This document shows, in pieces, positions 24,546-29,761 of a stretch of 29,761 nucleotides of DNA; positions within the stretch are counted from its first letter, which is position 1, and the number at the start of each line of letters is the position of its first letter. The stretch covers positions 1 to 29,761 of the forward strand of contig CAZDOD010000009.1 of assembly GCA_964506935.1 (NCBI GenBank), in the 5' to 3' direction. The notes under the pieces were generated by a model. The model ran no database searches. It worked only from the letters and a program-made list of their open reading frames with translations, and was not told where the DNA came from. Origin of the DNA: CAZDOD01 sp964506935 (lineage in GTDB: Bacteria; Desulfobacterota; Zymogenia; Zymogenales; Zymogenaceae). The translations under genes were made by a program, and so were the position numbers.

Positions 24546-24558
24546 GACACTTAGTGTC
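24546..24558. promoter_or_regulatory. Perfect short palindrome upstream of the second V4R gene
   Basis: GACACTTAGTGTC, 6-base arms around one T, 56 bases before the ATG of the V4R gene. A possible operator; the regulator is unknown. Confidence 0.3.
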
Positions 24559-24613
24559 CAACTTTTACTGACGAAATACATAAACCTTACAGACCAGAAA
24601 GGAGATAAAAGAG

Positions 24614-25246
24614 ATGGAGGAATATAAAGGTATGTCCCATTTGGGATTCAAGGCGATAATAGATGCCCTCGAGGAGATACTCGGTATAAACGGAACTAGA
24701 GCCATCCTCAGATACACAGGATTTCAGAACCTTATAGACAACCCTTTAGAATATGATTTAGAAGCCAGAATGGAACCGGAGGATACCTTCAAACTTTTTT
24801 TAGGACTAAGACAAATTGTAGGGAATAAAGGATATAACTCTCTCATGTACAGAGGAGGTATCCTTACTATAAAGTCAGCACACTCACACTCGGAAGCATT
24901 GCAGTCCATTGTAAATACAGAGATGAATCCTGATGAGAAGATCAAACAATTATGTTACCTCTACATGTATACTGTTGGACAAAATCCGGAAGAGGTCGTG
25001 GAGTTTTTTCCCGAAAAAAAGGAACTGTTGATACATCGGGCAGGATGCTACGAATGCGGATATATGCTAAATATGCCGGAAATATGCAAGGATATTACGA
25101 GGCCGGGATGCGCTACCATATTGGGAGGGGTATATCAGGTCGCGAATCTCAGGCCTGATGTGGTAACCGCAGATGCTGAAGAAATAAAATGCAGGTTCTT
25201 AGGAGACGATGAATGCCTATTTCGGATTAAATACAAGGCTGTATAA
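24614..25246 (+). CDS. V4R-domain protein, second copy
   Basis: 210 residues. It has the same plan as the protein at 13325-13915: an N-terminal helical part with AIIDALEEILGINGTRAILRYTGF, and a C-terminal part with AGCYECGYMLNMPEIC, ending IKCRFLGDDECLFRIKYK. The closing Cys-x4-GD-x2-Cys-x-F pattern fits V4R. Sequence identity with the first copy is modest by eye (for example DALEEILGINGT against DSISEILGQRGT, and a shared GF then NP segment). AAAGGAGATAAAAGAG precedes the ATG, a strong site. A small-molecule or metal-sensing role is inferred from the family. It lies in the region beside the tRNA with remnants on both sides but is itself intact. Confidence 0.75.
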   Translation: MEEYKGMSHLGFKAIIDALEEILGINGTRAILRYTGFQNLIDNPLEYDLEARMEPEDTFKLFLGLRQIVGNKGYNSLMYRGGILTIKSAHSHSEALQSIVNTEMNPDEKIKQLCYLYMYTVGQNPEEVVEFFPEKKELLIHRAGCYECGYMLNMPEICKDITRPGCATILGGVYQVANLRPDVVTADAEEIKCRFLGDDECLFRIKYKAV

Positions 25247-25440
25247 CAGCGATGGGAAATGAGGTAAATTTTTTATTCCTTCAGTTTTAGATTTTTTAGT
25301 AGAGAGAAGTGGAGATGTCTTCACGCCTCAATATTTACAGGATATATAATAAGAGGGAAGTTTTAACCTCCCTTACATTGTTTTCTCTGAAGGAGAATAG
25401 ATAGGTTCTGTCCCTATCTCATATACTATCTAATAAATAA
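25247..25440. other. Intergenic region with short hairpins
   Basis: AGATAGG and CCTATCT pair at 25399-25419, and GGGAAGTT/AACCTCCC lies near 25363-25380; neither is followed by a T run on the plus strand. No gene is seen. Confidence 0.4.
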
Positions 25441-25608
25441 GTAAGTTCGCAAAACACCGGCAGGCATAAGGCAAAAGGGGGGATGGCTCCCGATATTACT
25501 ATCTTCGATTGGCAGAACATTATATATAACGATACACTCACGAGCGACAATAATGATCCAACGGGAATCGAGCACGTATTCATCAACGGAGCCAAATATG
25601 ACAGTTAA
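25441..25608 (+). pseudogene. C-terminal remnant of an amidohydrolase (D-aminoacylase-like)
   Basis: The open frame ends GGMAPDITIFDWQNIIY, then NDPTGIEHVFINGAKYDS and TAA. This matches the closing strands of N-acyl-D-amino-acid deacylase and related amidohydrolases, whose tails read like EGMxADIVVFDPxT followed by PxGIEYVxVNG. The full enzyme is about 500 residues; only some 40 to 55 remain, and the metal-binding TIM barrel is absent. A stop lies directly upstream at 25438-25440. It is therefore a non-functional fragment. The match is by memory of the family tail. Confidence 0.7.
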
Positions 25609-25733
25609 TTATACACTTGTATATTTAATTCATTTTTAATGACATTTCAAAGATATTTATCACCAAAACAGCAGGAAATTTCCGAGTATTTTCAGTAGTA
25701 AATAATTAAAAAAGACGTTTTTTAAAAAAAGGA

Positions 25734-25761
25734 TTGACAAAAAAACTATTATTGGTATGAT
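25734..25761 (+). promoter_or_regulatory. Promoter of the mutase operon
   Basis: TTGACA (25734-25739), a 16-base spacer, then TATGAT (25756-25761). The start would be near 25768, leaving a leader of about 113 bases with a palindrome at 25827-25843. Confidence 0.72.
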
Positions 25762-25826
25762 CAACGTAAATAATATGTTTATATATAATATCTAAGAATT
25801 TATTTTGTTAGTTAATTAGCACATAG

Positions 25827-25843
25827 ACCTCTTTTAAAGAGGT
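25827..25843. promoter_or_regulatory. Perfect 17-base palindrome, candidate operator
   Basis: ACCTCTTTTAAAGAGGT, 8-base arms around a central T, between the promoter and the meaB ATG. Its length and symmetry suit a dimeric FadR-type repressor such as the one encoded at 29166; the sequence itself is not the classical TGGT-N3-ACCA. Confidence 0.5.
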
Positions 25844-25880
25844 TGAAACTCTTAAATTTTAAATTTTTTTCCATAGAGAC

Positions 25881-26855
25881 ATGACCAAAAAGAGTGTTTC
25901 CTCGCTTATTGATGGCCTACTTGTCGGCGACAACAGGTCAGCTACAAAGCTGATTACTTTGGTCGAAAACGATCCCTCTCTTTTATCCGAAATATACCCA
26001 CTGATTTTCCCTCTACAAAGACACGCTCATGTGTTAGGCATATGCGGTCCTCCGGGTACCGGGAAGAGTACTTTTATTGATGGGTTTATTTCGTTGATGA
26101 GGTCGCACGACCTCAAGGTTGGCGTAATAGCCATCGACCCCTCCAGTCCATATACCTGTGGTGCCCTTCTGGGAGACCGCATCCGAATGCAGCGTCATGC
26201 CATCGATGATAATGTTTTGATCAGGAGCATGGCCACTCGTGGACACATAGGAGGGCTGTCACGTGCTACCTTTGGGGCAGTAAGGGTTATGGACGCATCC
26301 GGCAAGGACATAGTCATAGTTGAGACCGTGGGTATCGGTCAGGACGAGATAGATATAGTTGAAGTTGCCGACACCACCGTTTTGGTAATGATGCCCGGTT
26401 TGGGAGACCAAATACAGGTCCTCAAAGCGGGGATAATGGAGGTCGGGGATATCTTTGTGGTGAATAAGGCTGACCAGGAAGGGGCTGAAAGGTTATTTTT
26501 GGAAATACAGCTTATGTTGGGACTGAACCGGGATTACAAGGACGATCAAGGGTGGGAGCCCTCTGTTGTAAAGACTGAGGCCATCAACCAAAAGGGGCTG
26601 GAAGAGTTCTGGGATACCGTTAAAAGGCACCACTCCTATCTTAAGTCCAATGGACTTCTGGAGGAGAAGAGGAAGAGGGTTATGGTCAAGGAGACAATGG
26701 AGATATTGTCCAACAAGATTAATGACTGGGCTATGGGGAAAATCCTTAAAGGGGAATCCAGAGATGGCCTTGCCGACAGGATATGCAAAATGGGGATGGA
26801 CCCGTACACATCGGCTTCAAGTATTTTTGAGGAGCTCGGGCTTAAGGCGAAATAA
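25881..26855 (+). CDS. meaB: MeaB/ArgK-type G-protein chaperone of a B12-dependent mutase
   Basis: 324 residues, the family length. The P-loop is GPPGTGKST (56-64), followed by IDPSSPYTCGALLGDRIRM, the switch region VETVGIGQDEIDIVEVADT, and the base-specificity motif NKAD. MeaB proteins use GTP to load intact adenosylcobalamin into acyl-CoA mutases and to protect them from inactivation. The next two genes encode the mutase subunits, which supports that role. P-loop Ala is Thr here, and the usual Gly-Gly after PSSP is Cys-Gly, both mild changes. The ribosome-binding site is weak (AGAGAC), and translation starts at ATG 25881. First gene of the plus-strand operon. Confidence 0.93.
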   Translation: MTKKSVSSLIDGLLVGDNRSATKLITLVENDPSLLSEIYPLIFPLQRHAHVLGICGPPGTGKSTFIDGFISLMRSHDLKVGVIAIDPSSPYTCGALLGDRIRMQRHAIDDNVLIRSMATRGHIGGLSRATFGAVRVMDASGKDIVIVETVGIGQDEIDIVEVADTTVLVMMPGLGDQIQVLKAGIMEVGDIFVVNKADQEGAERLFLEIQLMLGLNRDYKDDQGWEPSVVKTEAINQKGLEEFWDTVKRHHSYLKSNGLLEEKRKRVMVKETMEILSNKINDWAMGKILKGESRDGLADRICKMGMDPYTSASSIFEELGLKAK

Positions 26856-26902
26856 ATATCGGATATAATCTAATTCACAAAATTATAGAGGAGGTTTTTT
26901 CG

Positions 26903-27310
26903 ATGTCAAACGATAGGGTGCGGATTCTGCTTGCCAAGATCGGTCTTGATGATCATCAAAGATCTCTTTTAGTACTATCGAAGGGATTCAGAGATGCTGG
27001 TTTCGAGGTGATAAACCTGGGCACATTCCAGACACCTGAGATGGTCGTCAAATCTGCAATTTCCGAGGACGTTAACGCAATAGGATTGAGCTTCCATACC
27101 ATCACATATCTGGGTTGGGTTGTGGATGTAATAGATCTACTACGCAAGATGGAAGTTGATGATATTTCTGTATTTGTGGGGGGAACCATCCCGGAGGTGG
27201 ATGATGAGGAACTAAGACGGCTCGGTGTGAAGGGCATATATCGGCCGGGGTCTCTTATGAATACGATGGTCAGCGAGATAAAAGAAGTGGTGCTGGCTGG
27301 CCAAGGTTAA
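26903..27310 (+). CDS. Cobalamin-binding small subunit of an acyl-CoA mutase
   Basis: 135 residues, the size of IcmB/HcmB-type small subunits. The opening RILLAKIGLDDHQRS aligns with the family's AKPGLDGHDRG. Lys12, Asp16 and His18 (the His that replaces the lower axial base of B12) are kept, but the Gly of DxHxxG is Ser21. The next loop reads GLSFHTITY rather than GLSxLxGxH, and FVGGTIPEVD matches the third B12 loop. It therefore should still bind cobalamin, in a modified pocket. GGAGGT lies 11 bases before the ATG. It sits between meaB and the large subunit and is 47 bases from meaB. Confidence 0.9.
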   Translation: MSNDRVRILLAKIGLDDHQRSLLVLSKGFRDAGFEVINLGTFQTPEMVVKSAISEDVNAIGLSFHTITYLGWVVDVIDLLRKMEVDDISVFVGGTIPEVDDEELRRLGVKGIYRPGSLMNTMVSEIKEVVLAGQG

Positions 27311-27362
27311 TAAATCCCCTAAGACAGGGGTAACCTTTCACATAATATAGAGGAGGAGCAAC

Positions 27363-29144
27363 ATGAGTAAAAAAGGTGAAGCAAAAAACCTCCGTGAAGA
27401 GTTTGAGCGGAGTATGGGTATCAGCAGGAAGATAATGGGCGAGGGGAAGACTCAGTCCGGTTACGAGGTGAAGGAGTGTTACGGACCTGATGATATCCAG
27501 GATATCGAATTCGAGGAGGAGATCGGTCTGCCGGGGAGATATCCCTATACCCGTGGGAGCTACCCCCGGATGTACCGTGAGAAGCTGTGGGTTCGGGGGG
27601 CAATACCCGGTGGAATGATGCATGCGGAAAGCGAGGAGGGTCAGAGTGACGGGATTATAAAAGATTTTAAAAAGCTGGAGGAAATCGGTGTTATCGAAGG
27701 GGCCATACGGACCAGCGGAGATTTTCACAACCTGGCCACAGTCGATCCCGACCACCCATTAGTAAAGTACGATATTGGCAACTGCGCCGGGGCCCGCTAT
27801 GCCCTGTGGCAGTTTTACCATGGTCATAACGCCGAGTTTCTCCAACAATACTTGTGCCGAGGAACTGAGGGATTTATACTGGAGATGGGACACGCCGTGG
27901 GGGCGGCCGACTCTGTAGAATGGGCGCTTATCCTGGCCTATCTTGAGAATGAGGGCCGCGACATCTCCCTGATGAGGGGTAATATGGTCAATGACCCCCT
28001 ACATGTACATATTAACAACTGTATGCGATATAATCAACCTTTGGAGGTAGGATGGAGGATATCTACCGATGCCATGGAATTTGCCACCAGATACGTACCC
28101 AATTTTAGGCCCACAAACGGTGGGTGCGCCTATGACATGAGAGAATCCGGGATCGATACTATTCAGGAATTGGGATTTCGGTTTGGAAACTACGTCGAAT
28201 ACTGCGATGAAATGGTGAGGAGAGGGATCAAGTTCGAGGACTTCGGACCAAAGCCGGCAATAGCCCTCAGCGGGGAGATAGATTTCTTCGAGACTATATG
28301 CAAGCTTCGAGCAGCCCGAAGGATATGGGCAAAGCTGGCCAAGAACCGTTACGGAGTCGATCCCAACACCGTAAAGTGCCCCCCCTGCAATACAAACCTG
28401 GCGGGTAATTCCATGACTGCCACACAGCCCATCTTCAATGTTATAAGGAACACCATAGAGGCTTTGGCCAGCGTCCTAGGCGGGGTAAACGGTCTTGAGC
28501 TGAAGGCCTATACGGAGGCCATATCGCCGCCGCCCAACGAGGCCGTTGTGGTAAACAAGGCCATGGAATCCATCATCGCTGAGGAGACGGGTGTGACCCT
28601 GGTTGCCGACCCCCTGGGAGGCTCCTATTACGTGGAGTGGCTCACAAAAAAGATTGAAGACGACACAATGGCATTGTTGCAAAAGATACTGGACATGGGC
28701 GGGATGCGTAATGCCATCAAGAGTGGGTGGATCCAACAGGAAGTCGAAAATGCGGCGTTGGAGAGACAGAGGGAGTTAGATGAGCAACGAAGGATCAAGG
28801 TGGGAGAGAACGCCTACCTACAGTTGAATGAATTAAATATTGACCTGCCCTTGCTTTCTTATGAGAGACCTACGGCATCCAAGCCGCTTTCTAGCTATCA
28901 GAGGTTGGAGATGGAGAACTGGCACCAATTTTTAAAAGAGCGGGACCTCAGCAAGGTGACGCCGTCACTCAGGAAACTTTATCACACAACGAAGGACGGT
29001 GAGAATATTATCCGCTCTGTTATCGAAGCTTGGAAGGCCTATGCATCCATAGGGGAGATCATGGGAGTAGTTAGGGAGGCACTGGGCTTCCCTTACGATC
29101 AGTTCAAGATGGTCGAGCGGCCCAAACATATAAAGTATGACTGA
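27363..29144 (+). CDS. Divergent acyl-CoA mutase large subunit (methylmalonyl-CoA mutase family)
   Basis: 593 residues, TIM-barrel half only; B12 is supplied by the small subunit. Family landmarks are IGLPGRYPYTRGSYPRMY (54-71), KLRAARRIWAKLAKNRYG, ADPLGGSYYVEWLT (415-428) and GGMRNAIKSGWIQQEV. The residues that define methylmalonyl-CoA mutase are changed by eye. RQYAGF, which carries Tyr89, reads RGAIPGG (78-84). GYHxREAG with His244 reads AYDMRESG, giving Asp258. The QND-to-Arg207 stretch reads VND then HINNCM. THSQTSG reads CPPCNTNLAG (339-348). A C-terminal extension of about 90 residues follows. It probably rearranges another acyl-CoA; methylmalonyl-CoA is unlikely. GAGGAG precedes ATG 27363. 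Confidence 0.9.
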   Translation: MSKKGEAKNLREEFERSMGISRKIMGEGKTQSGYEVKECYGPDDIQDIEFEEEIGLPGRYPYTRGSYPRMYREKLWVRGAIPGGMMHAESEEGQSDGIIKDFKKLEEIGVIEGAIRTSGDFHNLATVDPDHPLVKYDIGNCAGARYALWQFYHGHNAEFLQQYLCRGTEGFILEMGHAVGAADSVEWALILAYLENEGRDISLMRGNMVNDPLHVHINNCMRYNQPLEVGWRISTDAMEFATRYVPNFRPTNGGCAYDMRESGIDTIQELGFRFGNYVEYCDEMVRRGIKFEDFGPKPAIALSGEIDFFETICKLRAARRIWAKLAKNRYGVDPNTVKCPPCNTNLAGNSMTATQPIFNVIRNTIEALASVLGGVNGLELKAYTEAISPPPNEAVVVNKAMESIIAEETGVTLVADPLGGSYYVEWLTKKIEDDTMALLQKILDMGGMRNAIKSGWIQQEVENAALERQRELDEQRRIKVGENAYLQLNELNIDLPLLSYERPTASKPLSSYQRLEMENWHQFLKERDLSKVTPSLRKLYHTTKDGENIIRSVIEAWKAYASIGEIMGVVREALGFPYDQFKMVERPKHIKYD

Positions 29145-29165
29145 TATCAGCTGAAGGGGATTTTT

Positions 29166-29761
29166 ATGGAAGATTTCGTACCAGTGAAGAAGAATAGGGT
29201 TTCCGAAAAAGTGGTAGGCCAGGTCCAGAGGCTTATCTATATGGGGCGTTTCAAACCAGGCGAAAGGCTTTCCTCGGAGAGGGAGCTCTGCAAGGCCTTG
29301 GATGTGAGCAAGACTTCTCTCCGGGAAGCCCTATTTATATTACAGACTATGGGTTACATTCATATTAAGCCTCGAAATGGGATCTACGTGAAATCCCCCA
29401 TACCCGACACCATGCCGCAGCCCATCCGGAGGATGTTCAAGATAGGGCCTGAACAGCTCATAGATATTATGGAAACCCTGGAGGTTATGGCCCCCAAGGT
29501 AGCCTCCCTGGCCGCCGAGCGTGCCACACCTGAGGATCTCAAGGAAATAGAAGAAACCCTGAGTAAGTTCAAGGGAGACTTAGAGAGAGGTAATTTCTAC
29601 AGCACCATATCGGGAAGAAGCTACAATATGCAGATATACTCACTGTTAGCACAGGCCTGCAAGAATCCCCTACTGTCCCATTTGATGAACTTCACCACCG
29701 AGTTCATCAAGGGCTCTCTCCCCTTCAAAGTAGAAGAGCTGGACGACTTGCCGGATTTTGC
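29166..29761 (+). CDS. GntR/FadR-family transcription regulator (cut by window edge)
   Basis: 198 codons are present and the frame is open to the end. The N-terminal winged helix (about 10-75) has VSEKVVGQVQRLIYMGRF, LSSERELCKALDVSKTSLREAL and PRNGIYVKSP. The following helical part (from about 95) with LIDIMETLEVMAPKVAS and a later LAQACKNPLLSHLM is the FCD ligand-binding domain. FCD regulators usually bind carboxylic acids or acyl-CoAs and repress the operon they belong to. AAGGGGA lies 8 bases before ATG 29166, and the gene follows the mutase subunit by 21 bases. It probably senses the mutase substrate or product and may act on the palindrome at 25827-25843; that link is inference. Confidence 0.9.
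   Translation, partial: MEDFVPVKKNRVSEKVVGQVQRLIYMGRFKPGERLSSERELCKALDVSKTSLREALFILQTMGYIHIKPRNGIYVKSPIPDTMPQPIRRMFKIGPEQLIDIMETLEVMAPKVASLAAERATPEDLKEIEETLSKFKGDLERGNFYSTISGRSYNMQIYSLLAQACKNPLLSHLMNFTTEFIKGSLPFKVEELDDLPDF

Noticed and set aside
27270..27755. Minus-strand frame of 161 residues over the start of the mutase large subunit
   Set aside because: Covers conserved mutase sequence on the other strand and has no recognisable motif.
1..29761. CRISPR arrays, rRNA genes, intact insertion sequences
   Set aside because: No regularly spaced repeats, rRNA sequence or transposase gene was seen on either strand.

Overview
The window looks like a stretch of a Gram-negative, probably anaerobic bacterial chromosome, most likely a deltaproteobacterium (Thermodesulfobacteriota) or a close relative. 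Gram-negative signs are a Skp/OmpH chaperone, an outer-membrane barrel ending in Phe, a lipoprotein and a type IV pilin behind a sigma-54 promoter. An anaerobic lifestyle is suggested by a B12-dependent acyl-CoA mutase set, V4R proteins, TrpB2 and a many-PAS histidine kinase. A run of 10 Ns at 16583-16592 shows this is a draft scaffold. The lineage is an inference from gene families, not a database match.

Layout. (1) 1-4187, minus strand: a signalling and housekeeping operon reading HD-GYP protein, Crp-like regulator, class II cyclic-nucleotide phosphodiesterase-like metallohydrolase, accD, folC (cut by the window edge). (2) 4279-6096, minus strand: trpB2 behind a complete transcription attenuator. 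This has a sigma-70 promoter, a 24-codon leader peptide with Trp-Ala-Trp-Pro-Trp, and mutually exclusive hairpins ending in an intrinsic terminator. A second tiny ORF ending in Trp then precedes trpB2. (3) 6207-7751: a GC-rich palindrome, a pilin with a sigma-54 promoter, and a Skp/OmpH gene convergent on a shared terminator. (4) 7985-12296, minus strand: an envelope operon of outer-membrane barrel, FecR-domain protein and CARDB-like secreted protein. (5) 12434-17558: a mixed patch with a GNAT acetyltransferase, a V4R protein, a small unknown protein, an AT-rich SIR2-like gene (possible defence gene), a lipoprotein and a PlsC-like acyltransferase, with look-alike terminators between them. (6) 17781-22705, minus strand: a four-PAS hybrid histidine kinase, then nadE, yjbQ and a NusG domain II protein. 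(7) 22928-25608: a tRNA-Arg(ACG) gene followed by an integrase remnant and other broken or very small genes, a decayed integration site. (8) 25734-29761, plus strand: a B12-dependent mutase operon with a MeaB-type GTPase, a cobalamin-binding small subunit, a divergent mutase large subunit and a FadR-type regulator cut by the window edge.

Two things stand out. First, the trpB2 gene carries what reads as a full ribosome-mediated tryptophan attenuator, which ties this tryptophan synthase beta homologue directly to tryptophan supply. Second, the mutase large subunit keeps the family fold motifs but has replaced the residues that define methylmalonyl-CoA mutase chemistry (the His244, Tyr89 and Arg207 positions, by eye). 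It probably acts on another acyl-CoA, and its small subunit also has a changed B12 motif (DxHxxS instead of DxHxxG).
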